Shown in pieces: positions 21,682 through 31,806 of a stretch of DNA of 64,000 nt. The notes beneath the pieces are model-generated. The model saw nothing but the letters and a program-made list of their open reading frames with translations. It ran no database searches and was not told the origin of the DNA. Both the position numbers and the translations under genes were made by a program. Source of the DNA: Ophiosphaerella korrae (Eukaryota; Ascomycota; Dothideomycetes; Pleosporales; Phaeosphaeriaceae); assembly GCA_028456385.1 (NCBI GenBank), contig JALNQF010000001.1, positions 620,001 to 684,000 on the forward strand, given 5' to 3'. The number at the start of each line of letters is the position of its first letter. Within the stretch, counting starts at the first letter, position 1.

Positions 21682-22626
21682 ATGGCGGCTTCGATCAGAG
21701 TAAAGCATACGCAGCACAGGAGGAAGGACAATTTTTGATGATGGACGCGAGATTGAACTTCTGCACTTTATCCTCTCCCACATTCATCAGGTATTTCTTC
21801 GTTTGTCCATACTCATCAATGGCAGCCTGTAAATTTTCCGGTGACCCGCGAATTGCTTCGATGTTATGGCACAAATAGATAAAGGACGCATAGTCACGGA
21901 TCTCACCGCAGAAATAAAGTCAAAAACCATGGTACGAGCTATCTCCCATGAGAATAAATAGCTAATTTGCCAATTCAGGTAGAACTCGGCGGCTACGTTG
22001 GCTATTCTTGCATCCTTTTTGGCGAAGCAGTACGGAAAGCAGGTGGTCAGCGATGCTTCAGCCTCGAGCATGATCCAGTGTTCGCTGCTATGATCATGTC
22101 TCCTGTTGATTTAGCTGGACTATCAGACATTATCAAAGTGATCGTGGGATTAAGCGATGAATCAATAGCACGATTGACATCATCCAGTCAACTCCAGCAT
22201 ATTGATCTTGTGTTTCTCGATCATTATAAACCTGCTTATACCACTGATCTCAAACTTTGCGAAGAGTTTGATCTTTTTGAAAAAGGCTCAGTTCTAGCGG
22301 CAGATAACGTTATCAAACCTGGGAACCCCCCTTACTTGGAATACGTACAGTCCAGTGTGCAGCAGAAGGTGGGGAAGGCGAAGGTGGGTGGAGCCAGCAA
22401 TATTGAGGGCATTGCGGAAACAAATGTCAAGATGTATGAGAAGAGGTATGGAAAAGCAAATTTCTGTCAGAGTAAGGGTAACCCGAATCTGAATTACGAG
22501 AGCAAGTTGGTCAACAGCTACGAACCAACTGGAGTACCTGTAGGTTTTCTCATGCACTTGCAACGATCAATTCACATAATTAACAAAATATAGGACGGGA
22601 TAGAGATCACCAGATGTATTGATTAA
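21682..22626 (+). pseudogene. Mycosporine-type O-methyltransferase (MysB-like), broken by an internal inversion
   Basis: In mycosporine synthesis this family methylates desmethyl-4-deoxygadusol to 4-deoxygadusol using S-adenosylmethionine. The 3' part reads on the plus strand from 21967: PIQVELGGYVGYSCILFGEA (SAM-binding motif I), DLVFLDHYKPAYTTDLKLCE, VLAADNVIKPGNPPYLEYV and YESKLVNSYEPTGVP. A 54-nt intron (22540-22593) and the final DGIEITRCID with TAA at 22624-22626 follow. The preceding part (EIRDYASFIYLCHNIEAIRG, then LQAAIDEYGQTKKYLMNVGE) is encoded on the minus strand at 21730-21904. The gene therefore cannot make an intact protein. A plus-strand ATG at 21682 may mark the old start, but its frame does not match a possible N-terminal segment (DQSKAYAAQEEG) at 21693-21728. 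The 3' part has no internal stop. Confidence 0.88.
21730..21967 (-). other. Inverted 238-bp block inside the O-methyltransferase remnant
   Basis: The block is bounded by AATT at 21730-21733 and AATT at 21964-21967. Inside, the methyltransferase 5' coding sequence runs on the minus strand, ending ...SIIKN. Turning the block round at the AATT palindromes makes K-N-L-P-I-Q-V-E-L-G-G-Y continuous in one frame with the plus-strand 3' part. The exact breakpoint within AATT cannot be resolved, because AATT is its own reverse complement. Confidence 0.85.
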
Positions 22627-23419
22627 GAAAATCACTTAGCAAATAAAGCATTAATCAGAAAATTACCGATTTTCCCTCTCTCAAAGGTCAGAATTGACAC
22701 AATAGTGCATAGTCCACGTTGTAATTGCTGTACTGTCGACAGATTCTAACCGGGGGTATACTTATCGGTCACTTTAATTTCAATCACAAGTATGATTGAA
22801 TGAATGAGGATATTGAATCTGTAAATTTGCGTACAAGCTCCTGTTACTATGAGAATTTATTGGTCCCTAGTAGCTAAACAATGATAATGCCATACACTGG
22901 TATTCTTTACACCTGAAAGCAGCTAGCAATTGCTGAGAATGGGCCTAGGTGCATTAATGTGCCATTTGCTTACTGTCACAGTGATTCATGACAATTTTAG
23001 GGTTCAGGAAGTGGACCTCACCTACAACGAGCACAACACTGCCCAGGTACCTTGTAAGCGCCATGTCACCCTTTGACTAACACCAGGATTTCCAACCATG
23101 ACCAAAAATATGCTAGTTATTGTATTTCCACTCAAAAATCTAGCTTACCCATGTCAACAAGGCCCACGCGTGGTGCAGCTAACATGCGCAGAGACAATTA
23201 TGGCGTTTAGACTAAATCACCTCAGACCGACATTCCACAAGCTTGGGAAAGTGCCGTTCCGACCCATTTCGTATGTAAACATTAAACTGGGGTCTGTTTG
23301 CTTTGTGCCGAATCCTCCGTTAATAGTTTTACCGAAATCTAGATTCGTGCCGTTGACACTGCCTTGAAAGGAGAATCATTGAGGCCAGCTTCACTACACA
23401 GAGCACGAACGAGGTTACA
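22627..23419. other. AT-rich spacer inside the relic cluster
   Basis: About 0.8 kb between the methyltransferase and ATP-grasp remnants. Frames are short and broken; no family is recognised. It should contain the methyltransferase 3' end and any ATP-grasp promoter or first exon. Confidence 0.45.
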
Positions 23420-25020
23420 TTGTTAGAAAAAACATCAAAGGGGTTCGTATTATGGGCGATTTACTATAGGCATGCCGGCAAAAATATTCTTCTCGCACTT
23501 TTGAGCTTGTTTATCGCTCCTCTCTCCTTGGCCCTAGTCTTCTTCAGCCTTGCTATATCGACCCTTTATGGCCGTTCGAAATCTGTGTATCATGGTGCTT
23601 CATCAAAGCAAAAGGCAATCCTCATCACTGGCGTATCCATGACTAAAGGCCTTATTATCCCTCGGAGCCTATCTCAACGCATAGAGTGTCGCATTATTGA
23701 CGCAGATATATCATCATTTTTCCCAGGCCGGTTCTCGTCTTAGATATTGAAGTAGTATCGCCTCGAAATTCCTCAGGGGGATAAACCAAAACCATATGTC
23801 GGTTCTGTCCTCTTCATTATCCAGTCCGAGAATGTGGATCTCTGCTCATCGGTCGTAGCAGCCATCGAGGACGGCCAAGTTGTTCCCCTCGCGCAAGAAG
23901 CCATAAGAAAGGATGGCAAAGTGTTTGAAGTGATTCAGTTCAACGAAGGCGTAGTTGAAAAGTTCTATTAAAAGGATAAATTCATCGACTATATTGCCTC
24001 GCTCAACCTCAACATCCTGGAGTCCTACCGCCGCACATCAGCTGATGCAGCGCTCAATATTCTCCTTCGAGCACTCGATGACGATTCCAAGACGAAAGGC
24101 GAGGAAAGGGGAGGCAAAGAAATCTCACAAGGCAGACAATTTATCCTCAAACTTATCAGGGTCGACGACCGCGCTCGGAACGCCATGATGACACTACTCC
24201 CCTTTTCTACATCCACACAAACAAAAACGCATGTGCAAAGCCTCAACATATCAAAAGATAATCCCTTTCAACTCTAACAATTCATCCGCGGCTGCGAATA
24301 CTGTACGCACACTCTCATCACCCGCGGACAGGTTAAGGCGTTCACTTGCTGCCCGAGCTCTGAACTCTTGATGCACTACGGGTCCTTGCCCGCATACTCA
24401 CCTCTCAGTCAAGAAATGCTCAAATTTACCAAAAGAGTCGCACGAGACGGTGGAAAATTGTTCACCGGGCATCTTAGTTTCGATTTCCTGGTTGAGCAGG
24501 ACGGACAAGGCGGGGAAGGTGTGGTTTTATACTCAATTGAGTGTAACCCGCGTACTCATACTGCTGTTGTGCTATTTGATGGTACTCCTGAAATGGCAGA
24601 TGCGTATCTTTCCGTGTTTGATGACGCTGAGTCGCCGGGAAATAGCTCGCCTACGCTCGTGCATCCTCATGCTCCTACAGGTAGCTATTATTGGGTTGGG
24701 CATGATTTATTCACATTTGGTATCCTACCAATTTTAGTTGCAGTTTTTGGGCGAGGCACTTGGAAGGATGTATGGAGTAGTCTGCTAGTGCTGCTGCGTC
24801 ATTTTGTGTGCTAGAGAGATGGTACTCACACGCTTGCGGATCCTTGGCCGTTCTTTGCGTTATATCATTTGTATTGGCCAGCGAGGTTATAGAGTCATTG
24901 AGGGAGGGGAGGTGGACCCGGATCAATGTAAGCACAACGAAGATGTTTGATATATGGCCTGGTGTTTATACCGGAAATGTCTACGGTAGGGATGTAGTGG
25001 GGGTTCTAGGTACAATTTAG
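23420..25020 (+). pseudogene. ATP-grasp ligase of mycosporine type (MysC-like), multiple stops
   Basis: The family joins an amino acid to 4-deoxygadusol using ATP to form a mycosporine. One frame carries the whole remnant. An N-terminal hydrophobic part (NILLALLSLFIAPLSLALVF) is followed by KAILITGVSMTKGLIIPRSL, FILKLIRVDDRARNAMMTLL, QFIRGCEYCTHTLITRGQVK, ELLMHYGSLPAYSPLS and the signature FTGHLSFDFLV with SIECNPRTHTAVVLF. In-frame stops interrupt it at 23741-23743 (TAG), 23753-23755 (TAG), 23969-23971 (TAA), 24275-24277 (TAA, before CAA) and 24812-24814 (TAG). A one-base shift near 24890 moves the tail into another frame (ESLREGRWTRINVSTTKMFD). A few residues are also missing near 23851. No ATG opens the frame, so the start is lost or in an unseen exon. 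Confidence 0.87.
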
Positions 25021-25116
25021 AGTAGGCAATGAGAATCAATGCAAATCAACAGTGGCCACGCTACACGATTAGCAAGTGATGAATATGAGTATATCTTGAT
25101 CGACTAGAATCACTAT

Positions 25117-27874
25117 TTAATTCGTAACAATGTCTCGGTTGAGTCCCAGATGTGAGGTACCATTCGTAATGGCCTTGACATCGCCTACCTCATCCATCTC
25201 GCGAAGTGTAAAGTCTAAGAGATAACTCTCATCGACTAGTTCCTCAACTCTCTTAAAGTGTCTTTCGCTGTATGCTTTGATAGCGTCGACAATGTCTTTT
25301 ACGCTACCTTTGGCACCAACCTTGCCAGCAGGTCTCAAGCCTGCTAATCTTGATGCAGGGTAAGATTTGACGACTGTCCACAGTATCTTTTGGGCGACGG
25401 GCGCAGTTCTGACGTTGGTGTTCCAATCGCGTAGGCGCAACAGAAGTTTGTACAGCTGCTCGTCTGCCAGATTGCCCAACACTTCGTCTACAGCATTGAG
25501 CCCTGTCATGCTTCCATCATCACGGTTTTCGGTCTCAATCACGTTTTTAAATAGCGAAAATAGGCGACCTGGTTGATCCATTTGTAGCGCCAGAGCAATT
25601 GCTTCACGGTAGTTTCCTGTGTGTGCATAGTTCTGCAATTTCTGGTCAAGCTCTACACGCTCAGACTCCGCGGTTGTAGCAGCCTCGAGGGTGGCGCTTG
25701 TTGTATCTTCCCAGAACGTGATGACACTGTCACCACCTCCCGATATAAGCGCCCCTGTAGTGGGATGTGCAACCAATGCCCACACACGGTCGGTGTGGTT
25801 ATCGAGTGTTGACATTGTCTCACCTGATACTGAATCCCAAATTTTGACAAGTCCATCACCAGCGGCGGAAGCTAGTTGAGGGCCGCGTTTATCTCGTGCG
25901 TCTACAGGCCGATATGGCAACCAAGCAAGCCTCAAGACGCTATTGGAGTGTCCCTCGAGGGTGAGAAGACAGCTATAGTCTGTCAGACTCCAGATCTTTA
26001 CTGTCTTGTCTCCACTTCCTGTTGCTATTACACCCTTATTGCCTGAATTGGGCACTTGCGAGTATTTTGATGAGAATTTGACGGTCCAAACACCGCGGCG
26101 ATGACCTCTTAGAACACCAATGGCTTCACCATCAACAGCAGAGTACACCTTGACTGTGCGGTCTTGCGATGCAGAAGCAAATAAGGTACCCGATGGGTCA
26201 ATGTCGATGGCGTTGATATCCTTTTCATGTGCTTTGCGAGTGTACTTCGCACGAAGCTTCTGCATGGCATCTTTTGTTATGTCCCATCGTTTTACTGTTC
26301 GATCTTGAGAACCGGTCACGATGTATGCTGGCGGGTGTGATAACGGATCTAAGTATGCCCCTGAAGACTCCTGTGGTATGGTATGTGGCACTGCAATCGC
26401 CCCGAGCGATTCAGCATGACCCGTAAGGACGGCAGCGCAAGTGTACGAATCGTTCTCCGGGTCGAGTCTCCACAAGCGTGCTGTGTTATCCTTGGCGCCC
26501 GTTACAAGCCAATGGCCTGACCAGTCGACATCCAGGCAAATAACAATATCTTCGTGTCCTTTCAATAACCCGATATCTGCACCAAAGTACCTAGCTCGAG
26601 TTGCATCATTTGTTGTGTCTGACTCGTTCAATGTGACTATTCGGATATCCTCCGAGTTTGTGTTCAAAGCCAGGAGTGACTTGTCACAGCCAACATAGGC
26701 AATGTCGATGACCTCGTCGTGTGTACCAGATACACGTCGAAATATTGGTAGCGATTCCATGATCTCGGATGAGGAGAGTTCTGTTGTTGGAAGAGAGTGA
26801 AAGTTGAGAATTTGGTCGGCGTGTACCGAGATTATGTAGGGTAGTGAGGCGTGATGTAAAATATCAACAATTGCATCAGTTTCAAAGCCAGGCTCCTGCT
26901 CTTGTGTGATCTCTCTGCCTGATGCGAGCGACCACAGCCGTACATGGCCATTCTCCCCACCAGAGTAGATATATCGTCCGTTGGCGATGAAGCCTGCGCT
27001 CTCAACCCCCTCCAAGGTGGCAATGGTTCGCTGTGGCTTCCACCGTTGAGACTCCCATAAAATGATTGTTTTGTCTCTGCTACCAGAAAGTAACATGTTT
27101 TCTTTTTGACAGTACTGCAACGAGCGCACGACGGAGACGTGCGAATCCAGGACCGCTGCGCTCTTCCTCTTGTGAAGATCCCAAATACGAATTTTGCCAT
27201 CTTCAGCGCCAGATGCTAGGCGGAACTCAATATTGCTGTCTGCTGAAGAGGCTGCTGAATGTGCCTGCTCTTGCTGTGACGCCCGCTTCCTCTTTTTGTT
27301 GTTCTCAGACGCGTCTTTGTGGGCTACCTCGACCTGGAAGAAGTGTAGCGCTGATATGACCCCGCTATGGCCATGGAAGGTGTGTGTGGTATATCCACCG
27401 CGGATATCCCACACTTTTATAACTCCATCTGCGCCGCCAGTGGCTACTAATGTGCCGGTGCGGTCGATGGCTAAGGTCACGACTGGCGATGCATGAGGTC
27501 GTAGCGTTCGGAGGAGCTCAAGGTCAGGGAGACCATCGTCAGTGTCCGAGGGACTGATGACATAAATGTGCATGGATAGCGATCGCGAGCATAGGATAAG
27601 ATGCGACGAAGACGGCGTTACTTGATCAGTCAGTCACTATTGTCTTGTACCCACTATGGAGTCACTCACAAACCAATGCCGTGATAGCTTCACCATCACC
27701 CTCGACTCTCCCTAGCTCTTTCCCATTTGTGAGATCTGTCAAAAGCACTTCCTCCCCCAGACTCGCAGCGAGGATGCGCCCGTCCTCGCTCAAAGACAAA
27801 CTGCCGCCTGAGTAAATGGGTTGCAATGTGCGATTGACCTCGTACGTGGTCCTTACGGCTGCTCTTTGCGCCAT
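25117..27874 (-). CDS. UTP13: U3 snoRNP WD-repeat protein Utp13
   Basis: Utp13 belongs to the UtpB part of the small-subunit processome, acting in 18S rRNA maturation in the nucleolus. Two exons on the minus strand, 27670-27874 and 25117-27620, give 902 aa, close to the family length. The 49-nt intron has a GTGAGT donor and an unusual AAG acceptor; splicing gives ALVLTPSSSHLILCSRSLSM, as expected. A dozen or more WD40 repeats are visible (for example GHSGVISALHF...IKVWDI, GAKDNTARLWRL, GSQDRTVKRWDI, GSGDKTVKIWSL). The C-terminal Utp13-specific helical domain (near LQNYAHTGNYREAIALALQM) follows. It is divergent from the next gene with 241 bp between start codons. Confidence 0.95.
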
Positions 27875-28115
27875 AGTGTGTGTATACTAAATATACCACA
27901 ACTTGTTTTCTGGTGTCGCGAAAATAGCAGCGAAATTTTGGCGCGAACGGGCTTATCGATAAAGACGTGCAGGGCGGTATGGCGCGCTGACGTCTCCAGA
28001 AGCCGCGCTAGGACTCGAGGTCGACGACAATCATTCGTGTAAAGTACTAAAGTAGGCAGACACGCGCCTGTCCTTTTTCTGCACTTGCCATGCATATATA
28101 ACCATCATAATCATC

Positions 28116-30129
28116 ATGGGCCGTCAAGCTTATCTGGCCAAGCTTGCATTTGTATGCCCTCACGACCTATTTGCCACCATACAGCTAACAATCCTAGGGA
28201 CGATCGGCATTCGAGCCTACACGAGAGATTGCACACTCTGAAGAATACATACAGCTAGAATCTTCTCAGGCAGATCTCCCTCGACAATATCAAGAGTTCA
28301 ACGGTAACAACTATTTGCAATTGTATGATGAACGAGGCAATCCAATCAACCCACGTTCTCGCGATTATGGAAAGAGGTTAAGAAATGCACAGAACGATGT
28401 GCTGGCTGCAGTCGGCGTAGTTGAGAGGCGACGCTCGCCATCCGAAGGCCTACCGGGCTCCTATGAAGAACGACTAGCCGAGTTAGATGCAGAAGACATG
28501 GTTGGGAACATAGTTGGAACAACGGTTACACTCTCCAAGAACTTGTGTACTTGGTGGATAAGCACAATCCGCGATAGGGTCTTGGTGCGAATTTGTTGCT
28601 CTCACAAATGGACAACCTTGCTCACCATGCCCAGACGTTCCGATATCACGATGCTGTGCCATTTTTACAGATTGTGACCGCTGAATTCGCTGCCTCTGGT
28701 ACCTCTATCATCTACACGAGCTTTGTGCCCAGGGTATTCTCAACAATATGTACACAAACAGTGTTATACAATGTGTTTGCCTACCAGCCCCTGCTCCGTC
28801 TAATTCATTCAACACGAGCAAGCCCAAGGATACGCAGGCTGTACCGGTTATCCAGACAAGCTTTGAATATTGGGTCAGTATACTGTACCATACAATGAGA
28901 CACAGGCTGACTTGACCAGGCTTCGCCTAAGCCTTGAAGTCCTGTTTTATCCTTTCACCTACCACGCCAGTCTACAAAATCTAGGCCTTATTCCAGCCCG
29001 ACCATTCTTCCCACACTGGAGATCTGTCATTCCATTCTCAAGAACGTCCCCTCTGAGACCCCTCTCTCTATACTCTGAACATAGCGCCTCTATTGTGGAC
29101 TGTGTGAAAGGGGTGTTAACTTCACCAGCAGCCCTAGTGATTACTGGACATTTTGTGGAGCGCTGGGCATACGCTATAATCAGCGATGCTGTCGATGCGT
29201 CTGTGATCCGTCCTGATAATCCGGACATTGTCAGCCCCGAAGCTAGTAACAAGGATCGAGCGAGTTCAATATTGGGCTTACGCCGTTCGTCACCGCCCTT
29301 GGTACGAACTGTACTTAATAAAGTCCTGACCGCGCTCGGCTGGGGCACACCATTCAATGCTGGTGTAACCTGCCGAAATTACTCGATCGAACCTGCACAC
29401 CCACCCGATCTCCTAGGTGGAGGGACCATTGATTTGGGCGAAGCTGCAGTTACGAACATCACACCACTAGAGCTTCCAGTTGTGCATACGCAAGATGAGC
29501 ATGCTACCGAGGCCTTGAACATGGATGTCCTTACAATGCAAATCAACGCAGTTGAGGCGATAGAGCGTCCACCCACACCCCTCACTCCACTAGCACCAGG
29601 ACCCCAATACGATGATGATGACCCTCGAATTAGGATTACTAGTCGAGAAGGAATCGTTGAAATGGAGGTGCGGCTCCCGCCACGCATACTCTCTACTCAC
29701 ACTGAGATTGCTGATGCTGTTGTTTTTCCACAGAACGAGCGGCTGGCTAGGTCGCAGCGCAAAGCGCTTACTTCAGGCGATCGATCGTATCATCGTGTTT
29801 CTCAGCTCTCACTGGAGTCCTCGCGAATGATCAGTGCCACTCTCAAGACCCAACTTGTTTGTCTTGCAATGCTTCCTTTTAAGCTTGTTATCCTACGGCT
29901 GATTGCTGCACACTACATCACTGGTAAGGACGGCAAAACGAATATTTCTCGAATCGTGGCACCACTACCTGGGCTTGAGAACTTAAGCTGGCGATGCGTT
30001 GGTATCCAAGTATCCCGTGTAGCATTTTGCAGCGCACTTGAGATAGCCTTTGATCTCAGTCTGTGGGGTGTCCAGTATGCTATTTCCTTGAATCTTGGGA
30101 AGAGCATCTTTGGGTGGGGTGCTCTCTGA
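28116..30129 (+). CDS. Conserved fungal protein of unknown function, probable membrane association
   Basis: Four exons, 28116-28151, 28198-28584, 28635-28873 and 28920-30129, give 623 aa. Introns are 46, 50 and 46 nt with GT...AG ends and keep frame throughout. The start MGRQAYLAKLAF runs into GRSAFEPTREIAHSEEYIQL. Conserved-looking blocks are YDERGNPINPRSRDYGKRL, AEDMVGNIVGTTVTLSKNL, RYHDAVPFLQIVTAE and, near the end, LVCLAMLPFKLVILRLIAAH and FCSALEIAFDLSLWGVQYA. The last two could be membrane helices. A proline-rich acidic stretch (ERPPTPLTPLAP...YDDDDPR) lies between. No family name is recognised. The second intron is the least certain; without it a one-base shift would be needed. Confidence 0.75.
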
Positions 30130-31806
30130 GTAGTGCTCCTCGTACTCGGCAGTACCATGTGAGTGTAACCGGCGGCAGTGACATTCTCAAGCGTCGTTTG
30201 ACGCCCTCCTTCGGAACATAGTCGCTCCTAATATGCTCCGAGTAGAGGGTCACCCATGCAGAGACCTCTATGTGGCACTGTGAGGTGTTGCATGAACTGC
30301 CGGCAGAAGCATGCACGGTAAATCCTCCGAATCGCGCACAAAGGCACTGGCCCCGCGCACCCTAAGGCAGATGGAGGGTTTGGTGGTATCAGCCAGTGTG
30401 CACAAAGCACCCATACTGCTCTATGGTGATTCTCACCCTATGGGAGACAGGGGCGGTGGATTGCATGTGCCAGTGGGCTGCGAATGGCTGGCGGACGGCT
30501 AAGCGGCCGAGGGCACGTGCCGAAGGCGCCCAAGGCGTGTACGCTTCTCGAGACTTCACCCAGGCACTCTGCGGCACTGATTGGCGGCGAGGGCAGACGG
30601 TGCAGCATGACAGTCTGAGGCGTGGCGCTGTGACTCGGAAATTATATGGCGCTGTAGAGATGCAACGGGCCATGTTTCTGCTACATAGGCCGAGAAGAGG
30701 AAGACTGGAGAGCGACAAGGTTGGGGAAGTTTATGCATGGGCCGACAGAGTGGCATGATGGCATGTAGGTGCCGGCCGTAGTCTTGGTAGACTAGTGGGG
30801 ATGATCCGCGACTACGGGCGCCTTTGTGGGCGGTGGAGCAATGAAGCGGGCGATGGAGCGGCAGGCCATCAAGACTTGAGACTCAAGACTCACGGGCGCG
30901 ACAAAGGCGGCACAGTATCTAGCGAGGCTGATAGACACAGCCGGAGGCTAGGCTAACGGGATGTTGCCAGGGTCCGCAGAGCGCGCACATGGGATGGGAT
31001 GGGGAGCGGACGCAGGGGCCTGGTAGTGGCGCCGACTAGTCGTCTGCGAGTGGTGTGGTCTGCGTCTCCTACACCAAAAAGTCGAAAGCTTTGCGCATCG
31101 CGGACCCCTGAGTGCTGCAACGCGCAGTCAAGTTGCTTTTTGCTCTGATCGAGTCTCTCTGCCGCCGCCAGCGCGGACCGTGATCGAATGTGTTTCTGAC
31201 TCGCACGCTGGGCTTCCCGCTGGTTCCTGGGGCTCTGGGCGGCGCTGCGCTGTGCAGGCCCTGAGGTTCCTATCGTCATTCGCTCGCACCCACCAGCTCC
31301 GGTTGAGGTTGGCGTGGCCCCTGCTCTCCTCCCTTCCATTCCTCCCCTGCAAATACTCTTGGGCTACCACCGGTTTGGCCAAACCTCCCTTTTCGCTCGC
31401 ATCTGCGTCTGCTTGCCCAGCTCTGGTACCCTAACAGACATTGCTGTTCCTCCGGCACACTGACGCGCACTGTCTCTACCGCCTCCCCACTATCTCGCCC
31501 TCAACGTCACCACCAGCCACCCGCCACCGCGCGCACAAGCGACACGTCAAACCTCGCCAGAGTGCGCCTGTCTCTCCACCACACGTAGCACACAATTGTC
31601 ACCAGCCCGCCGCCGCTGGTCGCCCCTCCTGGAACTGGGCAGCTGCACCCCCCCGCATCGCTACGCCCTCGTCGACAAACGCCGGGCAGGTGTGAAGGAC
31701 ATGGTTGCCGTGGCATAGGCCTCACGAGCACGCAGGTTGTCAGGTTGGCAGCGCGTCTCCAGCATCGCATCACCGCCGTCGTTGCCCGCTCCTGGCGTTG
31801 GCACAC
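30130..31806. other. Intergenic, 5' region of the kinesin gene
   Basis: About 1.7 kb. The right-hand 400 bp is C-rich and CT-rich with few G on the plus strand, typical of a fungal promoter or 5' UTR. The frame upstream of 31807 is open to 31705 but looks like leader sequence. No other gene is supported. Confidence 0.5.

Noticed and set aside
21787..22071. 94-codon minus-strand frame as a separate gene
   Set aside because: It runs across the inversion breakpoint and is partly the reverse of methyltransferase coding sequence.
28585..28634. Frameshift in the unknown 623-residue gene
   Set aside because: A GTGCGA...CCAG intron of 50 nt restores frame exactly, so a normal intron is preferred over a mutation.
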